This document shows positions 22,390 to 32,251 of a stretch of DNA of 39,066 nucleotides, piece after piece. The first letter of the stretch is position 1. Each line of letters begins with the position of its first letter. Source of the stretch: Sphaeroforma arctica JP610 (Eukaryota; Opisthokonta; Ichthyosporea; Ichthyophonida); contig NW_014039943.1 of NCBI RefSeq assembly GCF_001186125.1, forward strand, positions 9,145 to 48,210. Reading direction: 5' to 3'. The notes under the pieces were generated by a model that worked only from the letters and a program-made list of their open reading frames with translations, made no database searches and was not told where the DNA came from. A program made the position numbers and the translations under genes.

Positions 22390-23535
22390 AACTGTGGATA
22401 AATAAAATCATAGAACACTAAAAAACAGTTGAAGCTACTGAGTCATACACAGCTCCTGCCTAATATGGAAATCGGGCGTCGATTCACTCCCACGAATCAC
22501 GATTAGTCGATCAGACACAAATTTCACAATTTTTTTCCAGGTCGAGTATTGATCAAATGGAGCTGTATCCCAACTATCGCCATCGGTATTCACTGCATAT
22601 ATGATATGCCATGTGGTGCTTCACCGGACCGCAAGAGTACCTGGCCAACTCTCACATGACGGGTTGTACTTGCAATATTTAACTATGATATCCACTATCC
22701 TGTTTGTATGCAACTGTCAATTTGAGGTTGTTTTTTGAACTAACAAACCTATCAGTGAATCCTGATCGTATTTGATTGTTAGAAATTAATAAACACCGAT
22801 AAAGTTCTTCGGACGATCACTCGATCAGCCGTATTTCAACTACCATCTCTCTAAAGAGTAAAGAGAGTAGGGGACCATGGATAAATAACACAAATGCACT
22901 CTGCATAGATCGGGCAGTGTTCCGCAATTTTTTAAAGCTTTTATTGACATTCGGTCCACAATAGTGTATAGGTAGGGAATATCCCATTCCGACCGCCAAA
23001 TGTAGCAATAGTTGCTCGTCATAGCGCCCCGTAGCTACCTTCGAATACATTGGACAATAACGAACTTATGCCACAGCGAGCAATTGTAGCGAGAGCAGTA
23101 TCGAATGATGCTTTTTTGGATAATATCATGGGCTAAGAGCCACGCAGTATTGGAATTGTTTCATCGATCGACTATTGCAAACAATTGCTCTCTCAATATA
23201 TGACATTTGCTTCGGCCACCGCATCTGAAGACACATATTGCAAGCGACGATATTTGATGAATGGGTCAATCGAGTTCATTAATTATTGAGACAGTGTCTG
23301 AAAGGGCACAAATTCGTACGTCGTCCCCATTGTCATACTTAGGAAAGAAAACTCACAGAGTGGTATATTTGCATTTTCAGATTCTTGAACAATAAATACT
23401 CAGCTTTTATATGCCGCTAAAAATATCAATGCGGACTATTTTATAGTTCTCAGGGCACAAGACATGACTCAATTATCGGTACCCGTTACGAAATAGATAA
23501 CATAGGTCATGAGACCATATCACACCGTATTGACT

Positions 23536-23810
23536 AATTTGCGTGTCACGAGCAAAACTTGAGTAATGATGTACATTATAAGTCATCCATTAGTACAACT
23601 GTATGAATATAAAGGCCATATAGAAAGCCTTATGTCCTTATGTGTTGCATATTCCGCCGTGAAGACAAACTAGCGTGTCACGAGAAAAAAATGAGAAATG
23701 TACGTTGCTACGGTGCGAGTGACACACGTCACACGTTATAAGCATTCATTGGGACAACTGAATAAACATATAAGCATAGCCACATGTGTTGATATATCCT
23801 GCCACGAAAA
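23536..23810. repeat. Diverged ~130-bp tandem duplication
   Basis: Two copies sharing in order: GCGTGTCACGAG, an A-rich TGAG(T)AATG stretch, TTATAAG(T)CAT, CATT(G/A)G(T/G)ACAACTG, AATA(A)A...CATAT, TGTGTTG, and ATATTCC/ATATCCTGCC. Copy 1 starts near 23544 and copy 2 near 23671. No coding capacity. Confidence 0.6.
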
Positions 23811-25371
23811 CTGAACGAATAGCGTCTTCGCATTAATTGAGATATGTATATCAAAGCAACAATAGTGCTTTAAAAGGCAACGGCATACGTCATCCATCGC
23901 CGATCGTTTCATTGGTATTTAGGCAATTCTTAAATAGATGAATAGTATATACTATATAGGGCAAAGGACACGCTGTAGCATGTCTGAATGCTGTAGTATA
24001 TACTCCACTCACTATACTAGAGTAGAAAAGAGTCTGTAAAAATAGACGTGTACATATATTTATATATTTATATATCATATATACTCTAATATTATAATAT
24101 ATAGACTACAATATCAATCACTATGTACTATGAATCTATTGATACGTATGGAAATATGCCTATGTTGAAGGCGGTGCTGGGTTCCTTCTGCCCATACAAT
24201 CATATAAACTCCCCACAATCAACACCACTCAATACTCAACAGTGCCCAGCCGTGCCGGACAGCCCGGGGGCGGGTTACCCGGGTACATATGTACTAAATA
24301 CATAGTCGAGACTCATCAGTCGTCACTGTTCGAGAGGAGAGAGTGAGACTAAATAGTCACTACATTGTCACTCCACAGTCCACACGATTTATTATTTAGT
24401 AGTATGTAGTCTGTCTTTTTTTTAATATTTAGTTAAATAGTATTTAGTCTATAACTCTCTCTCTAGAGCGAGACTCTCTTTCCAGAGCAAAAACATAAAT
24501 AAATAGTGTTTCGCCTTCTCTCGTATCTATGGTTGAGTCCTGAGACTGAGAGGGAGAGAGACACTTTTTCGTCATTCATTACGCGCCAGAATTTGTATGC
24601 CCATTTCAGTTTATGTCCCGTTATACTCATTCGTGTTCCGGTAATTAAAAATTCGAGTAATCGAGTGCGGTCGCTGCGGTGTCGTTTTTGCTGCCTCTTC
24701 CTGTCAGTCGTGTAAACCGTTTCTTGAAAACAAATACGTTATATCCGACCTGGCAAATATGTTACCACACCTTCAGTAACAATAGAAGAGAATCCCGACG
24801 TTACAGAAATAGAAAACGTATTTACAAATTGTTCCAACGCTTTTAGCCAGAACGTATACTCTAGATGGCGCCCTTTTTTCTACTCCAAAAACCCCGCGCA
24901 CCACTTTGAGTGGTATAAAGTTTTGATATATTAACGTCATAACGTATAAGTTAGGAATGAGATGGAAAGGGACTGACCTATTGTGAATAAACATAGGACA
25001 ACACAGAAAGGTAGCCGCTCAATATATATTTTATTTTAGACCCCACATATTCCACCTATATAAAGCATACAGGACCAACCCAAATTAAACGTTTAGCGTA
25101 AAGTAGAATATTTATATCTGACTTTATACGTTATACAATGTAAAACGTAATGAGGTCAGCTTGCCATGGCAGGACGGACTTTTTTTAAATGGCTATAAGA
25201 CAGTCCAAATTCTTGCATACATACACGCGTACATACATCCAGACATACGTACATACATATACATACGCTCACGAAGCCACTCACACCAGCCCGTATACAC
25301 ACGCTTCCGATCCTAACTGCATGAATGCACGCACGTGCTATTGCCAATAAACATACTGTACTTATAAGATA

Positions 25372-26047
25372 ATGACGACGCGATTGTGCACACAATCGCG
25401 CACTCGAGAGCGTAGGCCTGGGCCAAAGCTAAGCAGCAAACTGTCTAGTGATTCAGACTCCTCTTCCAGCGGGTCGTCTGAGGATGAGTATCAAGGGCCG
25501 CTCTACGAGTGGAACCACAAAGACGCGCGTGCATTCGTTCCTACTGCAGAAATGGACAAAATGAGAGATGTACTTCAATATCGCACACGGTTTGCACGTG
25601 CTTCTGTGTCGGGATATGCTATGGGCTTGTACGCTGTTCCCGACGCGAACGATCCAGAACTGAGAAATCAGCGTCAGAAACCCACGCCGTTGCCACTGTA
25701 CTATGTCTCGCCTTCAGCCGTGGAGCACCGCAAATCTTTAGGCGTTTCTGATCTCAAAGGTATATGACTACACCAGCGTGTGCGTAATCGCTGGTGTGAT
25801 ATGTTTAAAAGTCTCTGGTGTGATGTGTTGTATAGTCTCCTGTTTGATGTGTTGAATAGTTTCTTGTGTGGTGTGTTCAATAGACACTATATATATATAT
25901 ATTAATATACATATACATATACATTGACATATACATATACATTTTTAAATATGCATATATATATATATATATATATTGATCTATATATGTTATATATATA
26001 CACGCATACTTATATATATATATATATATTTATATATGCACACACAC

Positions 26048-26103
<56 letters not shown>

Positions 26104-29083
26104 ATATTGTAAAATATGTTTACTATTTTCTGGTGGGATGTATTATATATATAAGTATATGCATGTATGTATCTATGTCTATATTTATGTATGTATGTAT
26201 GTATAAATGTATATATTTAGTTGTGTGATGTGTTTAATAGTTTCTGCTGTAATATGTGTGAATTCTCTGTTGTGATATGCTGAATAGTCACAGGTAGTAT
26301 CTGTTGAAGTTACTTTAGTGTGATGCGTTTTATATTCTCTAGTATTTGTCTTTATTCATTTTATTTCGTTTGTCTCTATTCGTTTCAATTCGTTTGTCTT
26401 TATTCGTTTTCATTAGTTTTGAAGCACATTACATTATACCCACCCATCATGCATCTTCACCACACGCAATTGACATATACATCGCACGCACATGTACATA
26501 TACATCACAGCAGGCTGGTATGTGAAGGCGACAGAAGGACAATGCTTCCAGGTGCGTGTGACCCCATTACATGGCGAAGACTCACGCGCTGTCTGTCTGG
26601 GGCTGGACAAGCATACGCGGGACACCTCAGAGATCATCTGCTACCTAAATATCGACGGCAAAGCCTGCAACACCATGGGCGACCTGATCTCGGTCTGTAC
26701 CGAGTACGACTGTATATATGAGGGCCGTGTACAGGAACAGAAGGGACGCAAGACCAAGGTCACGCAGTTTAAGTTCCGCAAGATCTCTGACGAGCCGGTG
26801 GATAAGCGGGAGAACACCACCCAGGGCCGGGCCAACTCGGATGGGTGGGGTACTATTATGCTGGAGTTTACACAGGCAAAAAAAGGGAAGGCTCGCCACG
26901 TGGCGCCTGGAGCGTACACCCCGGGCACATACCGCCGACGTCCCAACGAGGAGAAGTTTATGAAGAAGGGTCTGGCGATGGGCGTGGGCAAGGGTGCGGT
27001 GATTGAGCGCGAGGAGAAGTTTGCGGGGCACGTGTACAACACCAGCCACAAGCACAACCTGCCCGACCAGACGCTGACCATCCACATTCGTGAGCAGTGG
27101 TGGATGGTGAACAAGATGATCCTGGATGGCAACTACGAGCCCATGACCGCGGAGATTGCGAAGAAGGGCATGAACGCAACGGCCACGAAACCCGGGCTGC
27201 TGCAGAAAGATATTCCGAGGGAAAAGCTGGAGAAGAAGATGGTCAAGGAGCAGATCGTCGATTGCATTGACGTGGACACGGGTGAGGTGCTGAAGGCGTA
27301 CCGTGCTATCAAGCAGCCCGAGCCTGTGAAGATTGTGCTGGACGATGACGACGACGGCACACCACAGCGAGACAGCGAGCGTGGGCGTGAAAGTGGGAAG
27401 AGTGGTAGTCAGGGATCGCGCAGGCGTGCTTCGTTGGGTGACGGGGTGCAGACCAAGCCGTGTTTATCTGGGGTGCGTAAGAGAGAGCTGCACGTTACAG
27501 ACGTGGAGGATGTGTTTATGCGCGAGGATCTGAACCGACAGACTACCTCACCGGCCCACAGCACAGCCACTACCAGTACCACGACCACCTCCCCACACAC
27601 GACCAAACGTATGCGGGTCAATGGCAAGGGGATGTCCCAGCCGCCGCTCATGACTGCGCTGAGTGCGCAAAGCGATGCACACGCACCACACAACAACACG
27701 CAACAACCACAGGACGTATATGCACAACAAGCGCAAGGGAACGATCAAGCACCGGACAGTGATGCAGACGCGCGCGCACAGGCACTCCATAGTGATCCGT
27801 CGGCAAATGTACTGAGCGTTTCGGTTGAAGATGAACGGGCGGAAGCGTATAATAGGGAGCAGGAACGTTTGCGGTTGCTGTTTGCTGAGTATGGCGTGGA
27901 TACGGCGCCTCACCAGCGTTTGCACGTGGAGAACGGGATCAACCACATCGACAACATCCCGTTTTTCATATCGGGACAGGAAGAGCAATATCGCGCCTAT
28001 CGGGAGTCACTGATGCATGAAGCGCCCGCTGCGGAGGAGTTTGCAGAAGGGGATGGGTATGCATACGACCAATCTCACGAAGACGGTTTTGTACCGGATA
28101 ATGCAGACGCTCACGCATACAATGGTGCACCCGAACAAGGAGACGTGGTCTACGAGCACGCGCACGGCCAGGACAATTCACACACACAGCTACACACCGA
28201 CGCGCACGGCGTCGCGGTTGAGAAAACAGAGGTACAGGTGGTGAGTGCTAAATATGGAGATGGGCACGAGCACCAACAGCCACGCGAGCAAACCAAGGGG
28301 GGTGCACATGCGCAACAGGAGGGCCACGCTGAAAAGAGCGTGGATGGACACGCTGACGACAGCAACACGCCGAGCGCAGCGCAGACAGCGGAGGTGCAGA
28401 GCAGCAGTCCAGTGGCAGCAGAAGCACCCACCACCACTACTACTGCTATTGCTACTACCACCACCTCAGATGATGCACAGGCTAATGGGGCTGTCGAGAA
28501 TGTTGGATTGAGCGGCGATGCCGCAGAAATGGCAGCGTATGCACAGGCACGCGTGGCTGCAGCGCTGAGAGAGACGCAGGCCCGTGCCAGGATAGCCAAT
28601 GAACAGGCGAGGATAAGTGCAGAGCCAAAGCAGCGGGAACGTGATGAGCAAGCACGGACAGAGCAGGATAATAAGGAACGTGACCATGCTGAGCACGTAC
28701 GGATAGCCGAGGAGGGCAGGGAAGGTACAAGTGATGGCGACCCACACGCAGGAGACGCGCCAGCTACGCAAGTCAGCGTGGCGGATGAGCAAGCATCAGG
28801 TGAACAGCAGGTGCGTGCAGAGCACAGCGTGCACATGGACGTGGACGATCCCACGGGTGTGCGTGTGCAGGAAGCTGCGGTGGCTGCGACACGCGGAGAG
28901 GTTGCGAGTGGATCGGTGGATGTCTCGCGAGCGGCTAGTGCGGTTGGGGAGATGCCCCACACCGAGACGGTGCACGTGGGCCCTGGACACCCTCAGCCTG
29001 AGATTGTGGTGCAGGAGCAGGAGAGCGATGAGGATGACGACAGCGACGATAGTATGCCTGTGGCGGCGAAGCCCGACCTTTAA
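25372..29083 (+). CDS. 985-aa protein with acidic N-terminus, globular core, coiled coil and acidic tail
   Basis: Two exons, 25372-25759 and 26514-29083 (2958 nt, 985 aa plus TAA). The junction AAAG|GTATAT to CACAGCAG|GC is in phase 1 and reads through to DLK-GWYVKATEGQCFQV. Residues 21-39 are an acidic Ser cluster. About 40-330 looks folded, with a stretch resembling the DUF7918 type (GWYVKATEGQCFQVRV, then cysteine/hydrophobic strands and GWGTIMLEFTQA); I hold that match loosely. Near residue 400, VKIVLDDDDDG looks like a SUMO-interacting motif. A basic KRMRVNGK near 493 could be a nuclear signal. The rest is His/Ala/Gln/Asp-rich and probably disordered. There is an Ala/Arg/Glu coiled coil at about 795-868 and a C-terminal acidic tail (EIVVQEQESDEDDDSDDS, about 955-978). 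A nuclear, chromatin- or transcription-linked role is a guess from these features. Confidence 0.88.
25789..25884. repeat. 24-bp tandem repeat just after the intron donor
   Basis: Four exact-period units (25789, 25813, 25837, 25861) of the form CTCTGGTGTGATGTGTTGAATAGT. They start 29 bases after the GT of the 985-aa protein gene's intron. Further diverged copies lie at about 26118-26141 and 26219-26289, beyond an interposed (TA)n block, as if microsatellite growth split the array. Confidence 0.85.
25885..26110. repeat. (TA)n / (TG)n microsatellite block inside the intron
   Basis: TA runs at about 25888-25902, 25955-25977, 26012-26029 and 26049-26080, ending in a (TG)n run at about 26079-26103. 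Intronic. Confidence 0.85.
26348..26419. repeat. 24-bp pyrimidine-rich tandem repeat on the acceptor side
   Basis: Three units, each GTCTNTATTCGTTTNNATTCGTTT-like, starting at 26348, 26372 and 26396. They lie 95-165 bases before the acceptor at 26513 and have the same 24-bp period as the unrelated donor-side array of the same intron. Confidence 0.8.
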
Positions 29084-30082
29084 GCACAGGCATAGGGCTA
29101 CACGAGGGAGTGTAAGCGGCACGCTGTGGCTATGTGTAGCTGAGTAGTGGTGGTAGAGCGCAGATGAGATGCATGGCTGGGCTGTGTTGTGCCTAATTGC
29201 GGGGCTGTTGTTAGGCTAGCGCGTCATTCGCACGCCATTTCCCACGTGGCACTGATGTTTAGCATGACGGATTGAGCGTGGGTGCGCCGGGAATGAATTC
29301 TACAGTTTGGCCCAGAGAGTGCATGTGCAGCGATTTAAGCGTAGCGTGCCCTGTATTGCCTTCATACTCTACCGTGAGTGGATTGGTGGCATGTGCCGTG
29401 TTTTAGCACAGGGGCGTGTTGTTGGGTTGGCGCGGCAGCGACACTGTGATCTGTGTCCCGAGTGGTCGTAGTCAGCGGAGAATGTATTGTATATCGTTCC
29501 AATTGGGGGGTCACTCTCGTGTGGGTTTATTGTGCATGTGACACAGCAGACTGGTAGGCATGGGCACTACTGTGTAGGGAGATGGATCTGTGTCTGTAGG
29601 TGCGTGTAGCTGGTTCTAAGGATCCTTCCCCATGTCACCTTCTATGCGTGTTAACGCATCGACTTACACAGTCCCGTGGTCCGCGTGTGTGCGTGAGTGC
29701 GTATGCAACTCTGGCAGCCCTACAGTGCGCTTGTATTTGTGCTGGTAGATAGACACGCGTCACTGGTTCTCTGTCGCTTGGCAGGCATGCGGGAGTGGGT
29801 AGGTAGAATACATGGATTGCCGTATACCTGGAATGAATGATTTGCCCTTTATCGTGGATTAAAGATGGATTCGCACGTGCACAATCTCTGCAGCTGTATA
29901 GTATATAGCTCGCACAGAGACGAGAACGACGTTGTAGTGTGGTGCACTATGCTTTTCATGCGTAATTGACTTCCACGCACCCGTTAGTGAGTCTGGGGGT
30001 CTCGTTGTAGCTCGACATATCCCGAACTGTTCACGAGAAACGAATGCACGGACCGTGTGCGGAAGCGCGCATAGACATCATT
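29084..30082. other. 3' flank and spacer
   Basis: About 1 kb of GT-rich sequence after the 985-aa protein gene's stop. No coding frame of note. An ATTAAA at about 29859 is the only poly(A)-like hexamer noticed, which would give a long 3' UTR. Confidence 0.5.
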
Positions 30083-30670
30083 TCAACCAAATATCAAGTG
30101 AGGAATAATATCCAGATATAGGGTGCATGTGAGAATGTATACCTATGGCGATGGAAGACGTAACTCTAACAACTATCGTCGCCAAATAGCAAGTAAGGCA
30201 TTGTATCCAAATGCAGACTGCACGTGAAAATGCCCCTACTGCAATGGAAGTCCGTAACCCTAACAACCATCATCACCAAATAGCAAGTAAGGCATTGTAT
30301 CCAAATGTAGGCTGCACGTGAGAATGCCCCTACTGCAATGGAAGTCAATAACCCTTACAACCACTATCACCAAATAACAAATAAAGCTTTGTAGTTAAAT
30401 AAAGGGTTCACGTGAGAATGTACCTACTACTGCAATGGAAGTCTGTAACCCTTACAACCATCATCACCAAATCACAATTAGGGCATTGTAGTTAAATAAA
30501 GGGTGCACGAGAATATACCTACTGCAATGGAAGTCCATAACCTTAGCAACCATCGTCACCAAATAACAAGTAAGGCATTGTAGTTAATTAAAGGGTGCAC
30601 GTGAGAATGCCCCTACTGCAATGTAAGTCCATGACCCTAACAACCATCATCACCAAATATCAAGTGAGGA
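30083..30670. repeat. 94-bp tandem satellite, about six copies plus a partial
   Basis: The word ACCAAATA (GCCAAATA once, ACCAAATC once) recurs with its CCAAAT core starting at 30087, 30182, 30276, 30370, 30467, 30559 and 30653, spacings of 92-97 bp. Between copies the order is conserved: AGCAAGTAAGGCATTGTA, then (T)CCAAATGNAGNNTGCACGTGA or TTAAATAAAGGGTGCACGTGA, then GAATGCCCCTACTGCAATGG, then AAGTCCNTAACCCTNACAAC and CATCATC. The first copy is the most diverged. Located between two convergent genes. Confidence 0.95.
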
Positions 30671-30874
30671 ACTGTTGCACAAATACACTGGATGGCACAT
30701 TTTACCTAACCATTGAAGAAATTTCGAATATATGTCACTTTAATACGCACGCGATGTATGATATTAAAGATGATCGTGAGCAACAATACGACTATGTTCA
30801 GAAGCGGTTTTTATTCAGTTTTCGCGTTGAATTGCCAATCAGCCCGTAGGAACATTGTACAAAGTGAATATTTC

Positions 30875-30880
30875 TTTATT
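30875..30880 (-). terminator. AATAAA poly(A) signal downstream of the cysteine-rich gene
   Basis: Minus-strand AATAAA 75 nt beyond the second stop codon (TAA at 30957-30955) and over 300 nt beyond the internal TAG. The placement suggests that the whole 561-nt frame lies within one transcript. Confidence 0.5.
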
Positions 30881-30954
30881 GTATCTAATTTCCTATACAT
30901 TACAATACTATAGGCAGCAGGCGCTTCTGTATGTATTGCCACTATAGCCTGAAC

Positions 30955-31515
30955 TTACTTGCAGCAATGAGAAGTACCACATTTGATTGAAGCATAGTGA
31001 CCACATTTGTTAGTGTACCGGCAGCATTCAGCGTCGTACTTGTAACCATGTTTGCACTTGTCAGATGATATATCTCCACACTTATAGTAATTACCTGTAG
31101 GATCGTGTGGGCCCGATGGTTTGCGCTTCTCACAACAAGTGTGTGAATTACGGTCAGGTAGCCCCGGTTGGCAGTCATATCCCTTTGCACAGCACTTCTA
31201 ACAGTCCAATAACTCAAATCCGTGACCGCTGTAAACGTCCGCATCTCTGCATTTTTTGGGTTCGTCGTAATGCTTCTTTCCACAGCATGAGCGTTTGCTA
31301 CATTCAGGAACCCATGACTCACAGTAGTCCCCCTTGCCACAGCATTTTTCCCGTGTAATGAGCTCATGGTGGCGATCGCAATCAATATAAGCCTCTTTGC
31401 AAGCAATAGGGTCGTCGTAGCGAACACTGTTCTTGTGGCTGCTGGCACATACTTGAAAGTCGAGGACTGTAAGACTTGCGACGGCAAGTGCAAGGGAACG
31501 GCTGATAGCTGACAT
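30955..31515 (-). pseudogene. Secreted cysteine-rich repeat protein interrupted by an in-frame TAG
   Basis: From the ATG at 31515 the frame runs 105 codons to a TAG (31200-31198), then continues in the same frame for 80 more codons to TAA (30957-30955). Residues 1 to about 24 form a signal peptide (hydrophobic LALAVASLTVL, then a small-residue CASS). The mature part has a repeating disulphide-type pattern CC-x5-C-x11/12-CC three times: module 1 before the TAG, module 2 starting two codons after it, module 3 near the end. About 10 cysteines lie before and 13 after the stop, so the downstream part is clearly still the same protein. Codon-level continuity and a poly(A) signal past the second stop argue for a recent nonsense change, a segregating null allele, a sequencing error or readthrough. 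A perfect donor word A|GTAAGT overlaps the final stop, so a further 3' exon is possible. No named family is recognised and no function is claimed. Confidence 0.75.
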
Positions 31516-31579
31516 ATTGTTGATTGTTCGCTAGTGCTGTTGTGTGTAATCTGTTCAATGTTGTCACATGTACACTGTG

Positions 31580-31585
31580 TTTATA
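31580..31585 (-). promoter_or_regulatory. TATA-like element upstream of the cysteine-rich gene
   Basis: Minus strand reads ATTAATATAAACAC, about 65-70 nt before the ATG at 31515. Suitable for a TATA box with a short 5' UTR; not proven. Confidence 0.35.
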
Positions 31586-31739
31586 TTAATCCTTAAGATA
31601 TAGAGTTCCGACAGGGATGACTTCCACTTGAAGGCTTCGAGTGTATTTGTCAATTTGAATGACATATTTCAGATTATTTATGCAAGCCCTCCTTCTTCAT
31701 GCAATTGACAGATCTTGCCTGCTCAACTTGGAACAACTC

Positions 31740-32233
31740 TGTAATGTCAAGCATGTTACCTCCGATTTAAAACAATGTTGGTGTTGTAAGTACCGAACTG
31801 TTCGGTAATGTTCCTGGGCGTTAATAGGAGTGCGAGAACTTCTAAGTGTGGGCGATAACTTATAAGTGTGAAAACTAATAAGTTTGAAAAGTTCTAAATT
31901 GTATTGTGCGGTTTGTTGACGAACGGCCGCGCAGGCTCGAAAGAAGAGGAGGTTGGTGTATGATTGGTGCTTTGCGAACAGAAGTGCGGGGTAATATGAG
32001 CTGGAGGTTGGCAGATAACGATATATGTTGAATAGACTTGTAGGCTCGAAATTGAGTAGATACACGATTTGATTGGCGGCAGGATTCTCAAGGAAATCCT
32101 TCGGAGATAGTATAAATACGTGGTTTAGTTCATTCCAGACGTTCATTCTACTAAGGTAGACGTTTATTCAACTATCGAGGAAATAAAACTAGGTTCACCG
32201 TTACATTGTGTTTTGAGTCGATCTAAGATTACA
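31740..32233 (+). repeat. 5' LTR (494 bp)
   Basis: Full-length LTR, TGTAAT...ATTACA. Contains TATAAATA at 32111-32118 and AATAAA at 32182-32187, compatible with the U3-R-U5 layout. Bases 31921-32037 are absent from the right LTR. Confidence 0.93.
32111..32118 (+). promoter_or_regulatory. LTR TATA box
   Basis: TATAAATA in the 5' LTR, repeated identically at 37511-37518 in the 3' LTR. This is the likely core promoter of the element; the R region would start shortly downstream. Confidence 0.6.
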
Positions 32234-32251
32234 AATAAACGTTAGTGGAAA

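Larger units (their letters stand above)
22065..25371. other. Divergent intergenic region with degenerate duplications
   Basis: About 3.3 kb between the divergent phosphohexomutase and 985-aa-protein genes; it must hold both promoters. No gene supported: short ORFs near 22817-23050 and 24123-24305 lack coding character. Recognisable structure: a (GT)n-like run near 22095-22110; a triplicated word at 22276-22389; a diverged duplication at 23536-23810; a GC-rich island at 24250-24292 (GGGGGCGGGTTACCCGGG) in otherwise AT-rich DNA; and TTTAGT-rich sequence at 24330-24450. Confidence 0.6.

Noticed and set aside
22817-23050. 77-codon minus-strand frame
   Set aside because: AT-rich surroundings, no splice or promoter support, no recognisable motif.
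24123-24305. 60-codon plus-strand frame starting at an ATG
   Set aside because: Short, ends in a low-complexity GC island, no sign of conservation visible.
28150-28962. Antisense frame of 270 codons, Cys/Ser/Ala-rich
   Set aside because: Mirror of the His/Ala/Gln-rich coding exon on the plus strand.
30083-30670. CRISPR-like array
   Set aside because: The whole 94-bp unit repeats with no unique spacers, and the context is eukaryotic; it is a satellite.
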